Assembly: GCA_001898035.1 (NCBI GenBank) | Contig: MKRX01000009.1 | Location: 31,290 to 91,856 of the forward strand | Origin: Armatimonadetes bacterium 55-13 | GTDB taxonomy: Bacteria; Armatimonadota; Fimbriimonadia; Fimbriimonadales; Fimbriimonadaceae | Direction of reading: 5' to 3' | Length of the DNA stretch: 60,567 bases | Shown: positions 43,535 to 53,392 of the stretch, piece after piece | Layout: every line of letters starts with the position of its first letter | How positions within the stretch are numbered: the first letter of the stretch is position 1 | Translations under genes and position numbers: made by a program | The notes under the pieces: model-generated | Told to the model about the DNA's origin: nothing | What the model saw: the letters and a program-made list of their open reading frames with translations, nothing else | Database searches by the model: none

Positions 43535-44722
43535 ATGAAAATCAAATCCTTTGGCCCAGTGGACGAAAGGGCTAAACAACAACTTGAAAGGTGCGCTGAG
43601 CAAGCCCGCTTCGCCGTTCTTTGTGCTGACCATCACCCCGGCTACTCTCAACCGATTGGCGGAGCCGTGGCCTACGCTGCTTACATTTCTCCGAGCGGTG
43701 TCGGATACGACATTGCATGTGGAAACAAAGCAGTCTTGACCGACGTCATGGCCGACCAGATCGATGTAAAAACGGTGATGGACGACATAGAGCGCTTAAT
43801 CGGCTTTGGAGTTGGGCGTCCGAACCCAGAACCGGTAGACCACGAAGTCTTGGAGAAGATCTTCAAGGCCGAGTTCCGCCCGCAAAGAAAGATGCTGCAG
43901 ATGGCATCGAACCAGTTAGGAACGGTGGGATCGGGTAACCACTATGTGGACTTGTTTAAAGACGAGCAAGGTCGTTTGTGGATCGGGGTCCACTTTGGCT
44001 CGAGAGGATTCGGACATCGGACAGCCACGGGATTCTTGAACCTAGCGAAGAATCGCAACTTCGATGATAAGGCTGGGAATGACAGCATGGATGCCGAACC
44101 AACCCTGATTCGGATCGACACAACGCTTGGTCAGGACTACATCGAAGCCATGAACCTTGCTGGTGACTACGCCTATGCCGGACGTGATATGGTTGTGATC
44201 AAGGTTTTGGAAATCATCGGCGCGAGAGCGGTCGAAGAGATTCATAACCACCATAACTTCGCATGGCTGGAAGAGCATTTTGGCGAGAAGGTCTGGGTTG
44301 TCCGAAAAGGTTGTACACCGGCCTTCCCTGGTCAAAAGGGATTTGTCGGATCCACCATGGGTGGAACATCGGTGATCTTGGAGGGAGTTGAAACCCCCGA
44401 GTCACGTGAAGGCCTTTACTCCACGGTTCACGGCGCCGGACGAGTCATGAGTCGAACTCAAGCCGCCGGAAAGCAAAAGTGGATCAAGGGTGTTCCCCAC
44501 CGCGTGTCCAAAGGACTCGTCGACTGGGAAGCGGTCCAACTCCGAATGATGGAACTCGGGATCGAGCTTCGCGGAGGAGGTCCCGATGAAGCGCCTGAGG
44601 TTTACAAGTCTCTGGATGAAGTTCTGAGCTTCCACGGAGACACCATCAAGGTTCTCCATCGCCTCCAGCCTATCGGCGTGGCGATGGCGGGAAGCGAAGT
44701 GGTAGACCCATACAAAGACTAG
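43535..44722 (+). CDS. rtcB: RNA ligase RtcB
   Basis: A 395-aa GTP-dependent ligase that joins 2',3'-cyclic phosphate or 3'-phosphate ends to 5'-OH ends in RNA repair. Metal and GMP site motifs are intact: CADHHPGYSQPIGG, GVGYDIACGNKAV (C62), LGTVGSGNHYVDL, VHFGSRGFGH, HNHHNFAW, KGCTPAFPGQKGFVGS and STVHGAGRVMSR, whose His is the guanylylated residue. No intein is present. GGAGG five bases before the ATG gives a strong start. RtcA, RtcR and archease are not nearby. Confidence 0.97.
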   Translation: MKIKSFGPVDERAKQQLERCAEQARFAVLCADHHPGYSQPIGGAVAYAAYISPSGVGYDIACGNKAVLTDVMADQIDVKTVMDDIERLIGFGVGRPNPEPVDHEVLEKIFKAEFRPQRKMLQMASNQLGTVGSGNHYVDLFKDEQGRLWIGVHFGSRGFGHRTATGFLNLAKNRNFDDKAGNDSMDAEPTLIRIDTTLGQDYIEAMNLAGDYAYAGRDMVVIKVLEIIGARAVEEIHNHHNFAWLEEHFGEKVWVVRKGCTPAFPGQKGFVGSTMGGTSVILEGVETPESREGLYSTVHGAGRVMSRTQAAGKQKWIKGVPHRVSKGLVDWEAVQLRMMELGIELRGGGPDEAPEVYKSLDEVLSFHGDTIKVLHRLQPIGVAMAGSEVVDPYKD

Positions 44723-44726
44723 ATCC

Positions 44727-44757
44727 AATCCACCCATCCCATGCGGCTGGGTGGATT
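44727..44757. terminator. Bidirectional hairpin between convergent genes
   Basis: Perfect 10-bp stem AATCCACCCA / TGGGTGGATT (44727-44736, 44748-44757) with an 11-base loop, between rtcB and the Cys-rich membrane protein gene. No T-tract. Confidence 0.75.
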
Positions 44758-44768
44758 CAGGTTTGAGT

Positions 44769-45269
44769 CTACGACTTGGACTTCGGAGTCGGTGATTGGG
44801 TGGACTTAGCAGTTGAATTTGTCTTGGTGCTCGTCGAAGTTGGTGGCATAGGAGGACAAGCAACGGCTCCCGCCACAACCATCTTCCCTGTAGCGATTGG
44901 AGGTGAGCTGATCCCAAAATCTTCCTTCAATCGCTCACCAACCTGCCCGCATCCGATGGCCGAAAGTACAAAGGACGAAGCAAGTGCGAACTGACGCACA
45001 ACCTTTCTACGGAATGCCCGAACTCCTTTAGGACAGTCTCGAGTAATCAGCGTGCCATCGGGTCGTTTATACAGCCGTACGCAGACCCTTCCTTCCGCTT
45101 GCTGAATGAAGTCGTATGCCTCGTTCGAGTTCATCTCTGAAAGGTTGTAGACGTTGAGTCGGCACTGGGAACAGTGGCGCACCTGATCATTGCCTTTCAT
45201 CTCATCCCAATTGGCCGGACATGGCTTAGCGACCGTTACTTGATTAAGCAGTTCCAGATTCCGTTTCAT
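44769..45269 (-). CDS. Cys-motif membrane protein divergent from an ECF sigma gene
   Basis: A 166-aa protein starting at the ATG at 45269 (AGGGAAG upstream); the 31-codon extension would leave eight bases to the divergent sigma gene. The N-terminal 80 residues carry a pattern I have seen in many uncharacterised proteins: CPANWDEMKGNDQVRHCSQC then LNVYNLSEM, GRVCVRLYKRPDGTLITRDCP (C17, C33, C36, C63, C79). The cysteines could bind zinc or an iron-sulfur cluster. One membrane segment (93-107) follows, then a Pro/Ser/Thr/Lys tail outside. Facing an ECF sigma gene, it may be a sensor or target of that system, which is inference. Confidence 0.72.
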   Translation of the reverse strand: MKRNLELLNQVTVAKPCPANWDEMKGNDQVRHCSQCRLNVYNLSEMNSNEAYDFIQQAEGRVCVRLYKRPDGTLITRDCPKGVRAFRRKVVRQFALASSFVLSAIGCGQVGERLKEDFGISSPPIATGKMVVAGAVACPPMPPTSTSTKTNSTAKSTQSPTPKSKS

Positions 45270-45370
45270 GGCTTCCCTTTTCTGTGTGTAACGATCGTCC
45301 AATTGTTCAATCTCTTTTGATGGAATGAACGATTTTTGTTCCGGGCAACACTCACCCTTCAACGATCACA

Positions 45371-45892
45371 ATGCTAACAACATTTGAAATGGGGAATCCT
45401 CGGGACTACCACGACATTGCCACGATCGCGCGAGAACACTATGACCTCGTGTTTCGATTCTGTGCACGAAGGGTGGGAATGGAGGCGGCGGCGGATACGG
45501 CACAGGAAACATTCTTGACTGCACAAAAGGCCCTTGCCAAGTTCAAAGGCGCTTCCTCCCTCAAAACCTGGCTATTGGGTATTGCGAACAACGAATGTCG
45601 ACGAATGTCTCGAAAGAGGAGGTGTCAGCCACCAACTATCGAACTGATCGAATCAGGCTCGGCCGAGCATCATGAAGAGACAATCATCAATCGACATGCC
45701 CTCCAAGAGGCGCTTTCTCGACTGAGTAGCGAACACCGTGAAGTCGTTCTCTTGCACGAAGTCGAGGGTCTGAGCTATGAAGAAGCTGCTCTCGTACTTG
45801 GAATTCCCGTGGGAACTGTAAAATCCAGATTGCACCATGCCTTTGCAAACCTCCGCAAATCGCTTTCTGGTCAGGTGGAGGTCACGCGATGA
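45371..45892 (+). CDS. ECF RNA polymerase sigma factor
   Basis: A 173-aa extracytoplasmic-function sigma factor. Region 2 is HYDLVFRFCARRVGMEAAAD and TAQETFLTAQKALAKFKG; region 4 is LSSEHREVVLLHEVEGLSYE and EAALVLGIPVGTVKSRLHHA, the helix-turn-helix for the -35 element. Codon 7 is an alternative start. The stop overlaps the ATG of the next gene as ATGA, the normal arrangement with an anti-sigma factor. The target promoter may include its own, in the 101-base divergent gap, but I could not identify it. Confidence 0.95.
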   Translation: MLTTFEMGNPRDYHDIATIAREHYDLVFRFCARRVGMEAAADTAQETFLTAQKALAKFKGASSLKTWLLGIANNECRRMSRKRRCQPPTIELIESGSAEHHEETIINRHALQEALSRLSSEHREVVLLHEVEGLSYEEAALVLGIPVGTVKSRLHHAFANLRKSLSGQVEVTR

Positions 45893-46998
45893 ATATAAGA
45901 GAAGATCTCAAGGCATTTGTAGATAACGAGCTACCGGAAGAAAGGCGAATCGAAGTCCTCAAAGCGATCGAGTCCGACCCGGCTCTTCAGGCTGAGGTAA
46001 TTGAGATTCGCCAGGTTTCGCGGCTGGTACGCGAGGAAGCTTGGCAACCTCTGCCGACGGGCCTCGAAAGCACACTTCAAGCTCTTTCGAAGGGTCGTCG
46101 TAAACTGCCATGGTTCGCCTCCCCTATGGTTGGCTGGGGGCTTGCCACCGTGGTGTTCATCGCCTTCTTTTTGAAGATTTCTTCCACGCCTGAGTTCTCA
46201 AAGATTGCATCGAGATTCTCTGCTTCTGGTGAATCATCGGATGCCGTCGCCTCCGCTCCTGGTGATGCGGTCGGCACGGCCTCTTCACAGCTATCAAGAG
46301 AAAAGAGCGTTTCTCCCGGTGAGAAAACACAAAAGAGTGATGTGTTCTTCGACAATCAAGTCAACACCGGACAAAAGGTATCAACGGCCAAGTCGGCACG
46401 AGTTCCAGAAAGGCCAATGAGTCCCTCGCCACAGATGCTGGGAGCCCCTTATGCCGATCAAGTTACTCATCTTGAACTGGAGGTAGAGGATGTCCCTAAA
46501 GCTCAAGTAAAGGCCCGTGAGATCGCTAACGATCTTAGAGGAAAAGTCGAATCGGATGAAGCGTACCGATTATCCGACGAAGAGACTACCGCTAACATGA
46601 GACTCCAGATTCCCTCGAATCGGGTAGTCGATGGCCTCACTCGACTAAGGGCCCTGGGCAAGAAACCAGCAATGGCGAGTCAAGGGGGTTTGGAGACGCC
46701 ATCCACGATGAAAGACGAAGGCGGGTTTAAGAAAGAAAGCCTTGCTCTGAAAACCCCATCTCAAGAAAAACTCAAACAAGGGGCGGGAGCCACTCAGCCG
46801 AAGGTTACGATTAATCTGAACTTACGGTCCGCACCGCAGATGGTAACTCACCCTTCGGCGCCTCAAGAAAGACGGGCTGACAACTCGAATGAGCCCAGAG
46901 ATCGTGAGACGGGACCGATTGTGGGGTGGCCGGTCGTTCTGGGATTGGCGGCTTTCTTGGTCGTCTGGATGGTTGTTCGGAAGAAACTAAGACGATAG
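45889..46998 (+). CDS. Putative transmembrane anti-sigma factor with DUF4349-like domain
   Basis: A 369-aa protein coupled to the sigma gene. The N-terminus MNIREDLKAFVDNELPEERR resembles anti-sigma domains but lacks the zinc-binding HxxxCxxC. TM1 is at about 76-93 (MVGWGLATVVFIAFFLKI). The outer part contains HLELEVEDVPKAQVKAREIA with DLRGKVESDEAYRL and NMRLQIPSNRVVDGLTRLRA, like DUF4349. A second helix (PIVGWPVVLGLAAFLVVWMV) and RKKLRR end the protein, so both termini are inside. It probably holds the sigma factor and releases it on an envelope signal. A perfect hairpin follows. Confidence 0.82.
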   Translation: MNIREDLKAFVDNELPEERRIEVLKAIESDPALQAEVIEIRQVSRLVREEAWQPLPTGLESTLQALSKGRRKLPWFASPMVGWGLATVVFIAFFLKISSTPEFSKIASRFSASGESSDAVASAPGDAVGTASSQLSREKSVSPGEKTQKSDVFFDNQVNTGQKVSTAKSARVPERPMSPSPQMLGAPYADQVTHLELEVEDVPKAQVKAREIANDLRGKVESDEAYRLSDEETTANMRLQIPSNRVVDGLTRLRALGKKPAMASQGGLETPSTMKDEGGFKKESLALKTPSQEKLKQGAGATQPKVTINLNLRSAPQMVTHPSAPQERRADNSNEPRDRETGPIVGWPVVLGLAAFLVVWMVVRKKLRR

Positions 46999-46999
46999 A

Positions 47000-47028
47000 T
47001 ACCGGGAGCGTTCATTGCGCTCCCGGTA
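47000..47028. terminator. Bidirectional hairpin between convergent genes
   Basis: Perfect 11-bp stem TACCGGGAGCG / CGCTCCCGGTA (47000-47010, 47018-47028) with a 7-base loop, between the anti-sigma gene and icd. No T-tract. Confidence 0.75.
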
Positions 47029-47040
47029 AGTTGCTTGCTA

Positions 47041-48258
<1,218 letters not shown>

Positions 48259-48310
48259 GATCCCTCTTAGCATACCGATCTATGGGATACCCTATGATCG
48301 ATTGGTTACC

Positions 48311-48316
48311 TATAGA
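48311..48316 (+). promoter_or_regulatory. Candidate -10 box
   Basis: TATAGA ends seven bases before the ATG at 48324; the same stretch also offers a GAGG Shine-Dalgarno, so leaderless and leadered readings are both possible. Confidence 0.35.
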
Positions 48317-48323
48317 GGCGAAA

Positions 48324-49289
48324 ATGAGACTGTACCAATTCTTTATCTTAACGACATCTCTGACCTGGTCGATGGCGGTGGGTCAGGTGGGGTCTCTTTC
48401 CGAATTGGAAAACACGGTGAAGTCGCTTCAAAGTAGCGGCGAGTGGAGCATGGAAAAGGGGGCAAAGCTCGCGGCGGTCAATGGCGAAATTCTTAAAATC
48501 GTCACAGCGGACACCTTGAAGTCTTCTGAAGACTTTATGACGGCGGCAAGGCTAGTTCAGTACGACCGAGGAGGGCTTTCAGAATGCCGCCTTCGATATG
48601 AGTTGACTCTTACGGCAATGGCCCTTGGCAATGACGAAGCGGCGAGGGCCATCGCGTCCAGTTGGGATCAGTTCTTGATGAGCACAGGTCGTCGGCAACA
48701 TTTTGGAACTCAGAAAGCCTTGGAAGGTCTGCAAGCGGATAAGTACAAGGTCCAGGCGCCGGTGACCTGCGTCCAAACCGTGCTCCTCAATCCCGAGGAA
48801 GCGAGAAAGTTAGTCAAGAACTTGGAGGGCAATGACGAACTCCGAAGATTGGTGGAAGAGGACCAAAAGGTCCGTCAGGGGGATTGGTCGAAATTGACTC
48901 AAGAGCAATTGATTGCGATCAGTCGCGAGGACGACGCTCGCCGAGCCCGTCTTCGATCCATGCTCGCGGACATTAAGATCATGACGGCGCAAGACTATCA
49001 GGATGCGGCGCTGATCATGCAGCACGGCTGCTGGTGGGACGATTTCGCGTTGGCGCACGAACTGGCGCTTTGCGCCACGCTTTTGGATCCGGCAATTGGT
49101 CGGCAACTGGCGGCCCTATCCTACGATAGGATGCTTGAATATGGAGGCTATCTCCAACGTGTGGGAACGCAGTATCACGGACGGACGCTGGCGGAAGTCG
49201 ATTCCGTCGGCTTTAACGATACGATGCGAAAAGCGCTTGGCCGAAAACCATTGGGAGAAGTGGAGAAAGTGCTTGGGAGTGGGCCTTAG
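48324..49289 (+). CDS. Exported protein with a tandem-duplicated DUF6624-like domain
   Basis: A 321-aa protein starting at ATG 48324 with a signal peptide (MRLYQFFILTTSLTWSMAVG). Two copies of one domain are visible. Copy 1: SSEDFMTAARLVQYDRGG, RLRYELTLTAMALGND, SSWDQFLMSTGRRQHFGTQ. Copy 2: TAQDYQDAALIMQHGCWW, ALAHELALCATLLDPA, LSYDRMLEYGGYLQRVGTQ. Both end in GTQ. The pattern matches the DUF6624 family of all-helical proteins, normally single; no catalytic role is known. The copies have diverged, so the duplication is old. Confidence 0.75.
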   Translation: MRLYQFFILTTSLTWSMAVGQVGSLSELENTVKSLQSSGEWSMEKGAKLAAVNGEILKIVTADTLKSSEDFMTAARLVQYDRGGLSECRLRYELTLTAMALGNDEAARAIASSWDQFLMSTGRRQHFGTQKALEGLQADKYKVQAPVTCVQTVLLNPEEARKLVKNLEGNDELRRLVEEDQKVRQGDWSKLTQEQLIAISREDDARRARLRSMLADIKIMTAQDYQDAALIMQHGCWWDDFALAHELALCATLLDPAIGRQLAALSYDRMLEYGGYLQRVGTQYHGRTLAEVDSVGFNDTMRKALGRKPLGEVEKVLGSGP

Positions 49290-49350
49290 GCGTTGGGCTT
49301 TTGGGAGTTGGGCGGCTGAACTTGATTGGGGTGGCGTCGTTTAACGTGAT

Positions 49351-50109
49351 ATGGTTTCCGTTGCGATCTTTTTGGCCTCCCTATCGTCGGCGGCATCAGA
49401 ACCCGAGACTCGAACTTTTAAGGTCGATGGGGTGGAAAGGACGGCGTTGGTTTATGCACCCTCGGTAAAGACCGCGCATCCGCCCTTGGTGTTTGGCTTT
49501 CATGGGCACGGCGGGACCGCTCGATTTTCTTCTCGGCATTTCCTCATCCACCAACTTTGGCCGGAAGCGGTTGTGGTCTACCCACAGGGATTGCGTACAA
49601 AGACCGAAGCCGATCGTCGAGGATTCTTGCCTGGCTGGCAGAAGTCGGTAGGCATGGAGAATGACCGGGATCTCCATTTCTTCGACTCCATGTACACATC
49701 CTTCGCGAAAGAGTTCGGCGTCGATACTCGTCGCACCTACGCGATGGGGCATTCCAACGGCGCTTACTTCACCTATGTCCTCTGGGCGGCGCGACGGGAT
49801 AAGTTGGCGGCGGTATCGATCGTCGCGGGAACCCTCGAAAAAGTTGCGGAATCACTCAAGCCTCTGCCCGCCCTTGTGATCGCCGGCGAAAAGGACACGA
49901 TGGTTCCCTTCGAGGGTCAGCAGCGCTCCATTGAATTCCTGAAACGCGTGAACGGCATATCGGGAAAGGAAACGAAGATCGGTCAGATGAGCCTTTACCA
50001 TGGCGCCGCGGACCTAGGAGTCATGATCTATCCAGGGTCGCATGAGTACCCCACAATGGCCTCTCAGGCAATTGTGGAGTTCTTTAAGCGAGAGAATCGG
50101 AGGGATTAG
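49351..50109 (+). CDS. LpqC/PHB-depolymerase-like esterase
   Basis: A 252-aa alpha/beta hydrolase with a short leader (MVSVAIFLASLSSAAS). Oxyanion loop FGFHGHGGTARF; nucleophile Ser in AMGHSNGAYFTYV; Asp in VIAGEKDTMVPFEG; His in YPGSHEYPTMA. This order fits the secreted poly(3-hydroxybutyrate) depolymerase, feruloyl esterase and acetyl xylan esterase group. The true ester is unknown. The start lies 61 bases after the previous stop. Its TAG forms part of a hairpin shared with the convergent zinc-ribbon gene. Confidence 0.85.
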   Translation: MVSVAIFLASLSSAASEPETRTFKVDGVERTALVYAPSVKTAHPPLVFGFHGHGGTARFSSRHFLIHQLWPEAVVVYPQGLRTKTEADRRGFLPGWQKSVGMENDRDLHFFDSMYTSFAKEFGVDTRRTYAMGHSNGAYFTYVLWAARRDKLAAVSIVAGTLEKVAESLKPLPALVIAGEKDTMVPFEGQQRSIEFLKRVNGISGKETKIGQMSLYHGAADLGVMIYPGSHEYPTMASQAIVEFFKRENRRD

Positions 50110-50127
50110 TCCATTTCATTTGGACTA
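50107..50127. terminator. Hairpin built from two opposing stop codons
   Basis: TAGTCCA / TGGACTA (50107-50113, 50121-50127), 7-base loop. The left arm begins with the esterase TAG and the right arm ends with the complement of the zinc-ribbon gene's TAG. Confidence 0.55.
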
Positions 50128-51234
50128 CCAGGACATCCTTTGGGCTTCCGCTTTGCAAAACGGGCAGGTCGTCCGGTTCTTTCCCATTGGGAAGCTGATG
50201 AGTCCTCCGCAGTTGGCGCAATTCACCTCATCCGCAGAAACATCGATGCGGATTCCACAATCTTCGCATAGCACGGCTTTTGCTCCGGAAAGAACTTGGA
50301 GGTCGCCACCGCACGAGCCGCAATGTCGAAGGGTGGTTTCCTTCGGCTCAAGCTTGCTGTACTCACCTTTCAATCCACTTTCTCGAATCATCCTCTCTGA
50401 GTCTTCTTCACCCAGGCAAGGAAGCCAGCCCTGGCAGAACATCGAAGCCGCCATACGGCGCTGAAGCGATTCGGGAGCTTGATCGGGATGACGTTCAATC
50501 ACGCCGCGATCGCGCATAAGATCAAAGCTGAAATCGAGTTGCTTCGATACGGTCTCGAATAACGGCCAAAACGTTTCACCTGAGGCTACGGGGCGGGGAA
50601 ATGTCCCACTCCATTGGATTGCCCGTGTCTGACGATTCACCTGGTCGGCGAATTGCCGGTACGTAGGATCAAACTCGTTGATTGTAGCCATCTCAGCCAT
50701 GTATTCAACCAGTTGGTTTCGGTATTCCTCGTCATTCTTCGCGCGAGGGGAGTTCGCGTTGGGACAAAGCTCAACCCACTTACCGTAAAGCTGCCGCTGG
50801 ATTTCTTTGAATTTCACTGCGTCATCGGTCTTCTTAGCGGCTTCAATATCCGCCTGGAGACTTCTCACCAATTGCTCGTATGCGGGGCCTGGCATCGCCG
50901 ATTGAGGATTCTCGCACGCCTTCTGAAAGTCGTAGTCAGTCAGGCTGCCGCAGAAGTCGCAATAAACATAGGCGGTTTTAGGGGCCAAGGTTTTTGCGCC
51001 ACCACAGTTGTGACAGGTCGTCTTCTTCACAAATGTGGTCCGAGGTTCTCTATTGGCGCCGGTGATGGCGCTCGCCATGGTCATGTAGTCGCTTGCAGTC
51101 ACCGTTTGTATTTCAACGTGGACGGCGCTGGCATCTTGTGCCTTCTGAACCATTTCGTTCAGATTGATCCCGAGCTTCTGTAGTGGGTCGGATTTTTCTT
51201 CCCCTCCACCAAACAGTTTCTTCAAAAAACTCAT
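50125..51234 (-). CDS. Protein with three zinc ribbons
   Basis: A 369-aa cytoplasmic protein. Zinc ribbon 1 near residues 74-95 (CHNCGGAKTLAPKTAYVYCD, FCG); ribbons 2 and 3 at the C-terminus (CGSCGGDLQVLSGAKAVLCE with DCG; CANCGGLISFPMGKNRTTCP with FC). The helical middle part (about 110-290) has no known motif. MSFLKKLFGGGEEKSDPLQK at the N-terminus is a charged, Gly-rich tag typical of proteins that accompany membrane or secretion modules. Function is unknown; such multi-ribbon proteins are usually adaptors. The start has no marked Shine-Dalgarno. Confidence 0.8.
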   Translation of the reverse strand: MSFLKKLFGGGEEKSDPLQKLGINLNEMVQKAQDASAVHVEIQTVTASDYMTMASAITGANREPRTTFVKKTTCHNCGGAKTLAPKTAYVYCDFCGSLTDYDFQKACENPQSAMPGPAYEQLVRSLQADIEAAKKTDDAVKFKEIQRQLYGKWVELCPNANSPRAKNDEEYRNQLVEYMAEMATINEFDPTYRQFADQVNRQTRAIQWSGTFPRPVASGETFWPLFETVSKQLDFSFDLMRDRGVIERHPDQAPESLQRRMAASMFCQGWLPCLGEEDSERMIRESGLKGEYSKLEPKETTLRHCGSCGGDLQVLSGAKAVLCEDCGIRIDVSADEVNCANCGGLISFPMGKNRTTCPFCKAEAQRMSW

Positions 51235-51344
51235 CGCATCGATATCTTATCGCCACTTCTTGGCACCAGCATTCTCACTTTCGTTAGGCCCAAGACCCCA
51301 GGTTCACATTGGACCGTCGTAATATGCATTTGGGTTATTGCGAC

Positions 51345-52220
51345 ATGACAGTTGGCGCTCAGGAATTTCAATCAATTTCGATGTCTCCCGAGGAGACGGA
51401 AGCCGTATTGGAGCTTTGGGCCAAGCGGCAAAGCGAGACCGATGCCTTACGAGCCCGGACCTCCGTCAACGATCTGGCGGAAGCTATTGCCGCCTCCCCT
51501 TCTGACATTGAGTCCATGCTCAAAGAAGTCCGTGCCACGCGCCACTTACCACCGGTCACGCCTAACGAGACGAAGCGCCGCATTCGGAACCGGTGGTTGA
51601 TGGCAGGAGCGGTCGCTTTTTGGCTTGCTTTTCTGGCATTCGGAGTCGTTATGGCCTACAAAGTGGGCTTAAAGAACGGCCGAAATCATTCGGCACCTTG
51701 GGTTTCAGCTCCCGAAGCGCCGGTTGATTTTGCGATCCCTCCCACGCCAGCCATTGCCGGGAACGGTACGGCTGCGGTAGAAGTAGCGGCGGACGCTGGA
51801 ACTACTACCCTTGGCAGCGCCCAAGTCGAGAAAGACATTCCCAAAGGAGTCTCCGCTACCTTTAGGGAGTATCAAATCGACGGTGAAGGCAGTGGCCAAG
51901 AACTCACCGAAGATTCCATCAAGGCAGGTTTGGCTCGGATGCTCAATCTCATGGTAAAGCCTGTGAACGTGCAGGATAGCGCCACCTATCCCGGAGAGAT
52001 GATCATTGAGGCTCTTCAAAAGGAAGACGCGACGCGCGTTTCTCGTGCCATCAAATTTGAGCCCTTTAAAATCGTGGGACAATCAAGCCAGTTCACTCTC
52101 CAGATGCCCTACTCGCTCACTTCCGATTATCGGATAACTGCCTATGTTAAAGCGGAACAAGACCGGAAGCTTCAAATTCTCGCCAACCAGGCAAAGCGGC
52201 TGGGAAAGAAAGGAAGTTAA
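51345..52220 (+). CDS. Single-pass membrane protein of unknown function
   Basis: About 291 aa from the ATG at 51345; TTG 51309, ATG 51324 and ATG 51381 are possible starts and none has a good Shine-Dalgarno or -10 box. The first 75 residues are cytoplasmic and helical ([39 protein letters not shown]), like a small DNA- or protein-binding domain. One helix ([20 protein letters not shown]) follows. The outer part is Pro/Ala-rich and then folded ([40 protein letters not shown]). The stop overlaps the ribbon-helix-helix gene by four bases. Confidence 0.7.
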   Translation: MTVGAQEFQSISMSPEETEAVLELWAKRQSETDALRARTSVNDLAEAIAASPSDIESMLKEVRATRHLPPVTPNETKRRIRNRWLMAGAVAFWLAFLAFGVVMAYKVGLKNGRNHSAPWVSAPEAPVDFAIPPTPAIAGNGTAAVEVAADAGTTTLGSAQVEKDIPKGVSATFREYQIDGEGSGQELTEDSIKAGLARMLNLMVKPVNVQDSATYPGEMIIEALQKEDATRVSRAIKFEPFKIVGQSSQFTLQMPYSLTSDYRITAYVKAEQDRKLQILANQAKRLGKKGS

Positions 52221-52384
52221 TCGCCGTTCTTTTCCTCGATCTTTTTTCGGCGTTGCTTTACGGCTTCACGCAAGAGGAATTCGATCTGTGCGTTTACAGA
52301 TCGAAATTCCTCATTAGCCATTCGCTGGAGGTCCTCCCACAAATCGGGGCTGATTCTCAGCGGGAATGATTTACGCTCCGCCAT
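52217..52384 (-). CDS. Arc-type ribbon-helix-helix DNA-binding protein, 55 aa
   Basis: A gene of 55 codons. The strand [20 protein letters not shown] gives the beta ribbon and helix A, and [20 protein letters not shown] gives helix B with the Arc-like NAQIE turn. A basic tail (RRKKIEEK) follows. It should bind DNA as a dimer. Its ATG overlaps the SPFH stop by one base (TAATG), so the two are coupled; SPFH proteins with such a partner are a recurring pair in bacteria. An 11-base palindrome just before the SPFH start is a candidate operator. Confidence 0.85.
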   Translation of the reverse strand: MAERKSFPLRISPDLWEDLQRMANEEFRSVNAQIEFLLREAVKQRRKKIEEKNGD

Positions 52385-53286
52385 TAGCCTGGATAGAGCG
52401 TCCCCGTGTTCACGACCGGCTGAACGTTGGTCTCGCTGCAGAGGACCAGCATCAGATTCGACACCATGGCAGCTTTGCGCTCTTCGTCCAGATCCACGAT
52501 CTTGTCTTTTTCAAGATGCTCGAGCGCCATCTGAACCATGCTCACCGCACCATCCACGATGCGTTGACGGGCGGCGATGACCGCGGCGGCCTGCTGCTTT
52601 CGCAACATGACGCCCGCAATCTCCTGTGCGTAGGCCAAGTGAGACAATCGAGCCTCTAGGATCTTCACTCCTGAGCGCGCCAGTCGCTCGTTGAGTTCTT
52701 CCTGAAGATGCTCACTGATTTCCGCTGTGTTCCGCATCAACGAAATCTGCCCCTCATCGCCATCGTATGGGTAGCTGCTCGCCGAGTGTCGAAGCGCCGT
52801 TTCACTTTGGATCGCTACAAAGTCCTCGTAGTTTTCCACGTCAAAACTGGCTTTGTAGGTGTCCACTACTTGCCAGACGACCACAGCTGCAATCTCGACC
52901 GGGTTTCCGACTTGATCGTTCACCTTGAGCCGTTGACCATTTAAGGTCTGAGCCCTCAACGAGACGTTTCGCTTGCTATAGAACGGATTGGCCCAAAAGA
53001 ACCCACTTTCTTTGACCGTGCCGACGTACTTACCGAACAGGAGCAGCACCTTGCTGCCGTTCGGCTCGATGACGAAGAAGCCCCCCATCATAAACGCGGC
53101 CAGGATAAACAGCGCTCCACACAGAATGACCTTTCCGGTTATTCCTTGTGGATTCGGCCCCAACTGCGTAAAACCGTAGATCATCCAACCGGCGTAGGCA
53201 TACATCGCCAACACCACAAACACCATTAACAAGCCCGGCAAACCACGCTTTTCTCTTTCTTGAATCATCTGATTCTCCTGTGACAT
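52384..53286 (-). CDS. SPFH/band-7 membrane protein
   Basis: A 300-aa protein with two N-terminal helices ([20 protein letters not shown] and [20 protein letters not shown]) and an SPFH domain ([60 protein letters not shown]). A coiled coil ([20 protein letters not shown]) ends it, as in slipins and prohibitins that scaffold membrane microdomains. The ATG follows a TATCAT box by four bases. It is the first gene of a two-gene operon with the ribbon-helix-helix gene, which probably regulates it. Confidence 0.92.
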   Translation of the reverse strand: MSQENQMIQEREKRGLPGLLMVFVVLAMYAYAGWMIYGFTQLGPNPQGITGKVILCGALFILAAFMMGGFFVIEPNGSKVLLLFGKYVGTVKESGFFWANPFYSKRNVSLRAQTLNGQRLKVNDQVGNPVEIAAVVVWQVVDTYKASFDVENYEDFVAIQSETALRHSASSYPYDGDEGQISLMRNTAEISEHLQEELNERLARSGVKILEARLSHLAYAQEIAGVMLRKQQAAAVIAARQRIVDGAVSMVQMALEHLEKDKIVDLDEERKAAMVSNLMLVLCSETNVQPVVNTGTLYPG

Positions 53287-53287
53287 C

Positions 53288-53298
53288 GATATGATATC
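53288..53298 (-). promoter_or_regulatory. Palindrome at the SPFH promoter
   Basis: GATAT-G-ATATC overlaps the presumed -10 region, ending one base before the ATG at 53286. It is a candidate operator for the co-transcribed ribbon-helix-helix protein. Confidence 0.45.
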
Positions 53299-53392
53299 AC
53301 GTTGCGATCACTTTCTCGGTTTCAGGGGAATATGGACCTATGGCAAAAAAGTGTCATAGAATCGAAAACAGATTCAGTCGTAGAGAGGAAAT

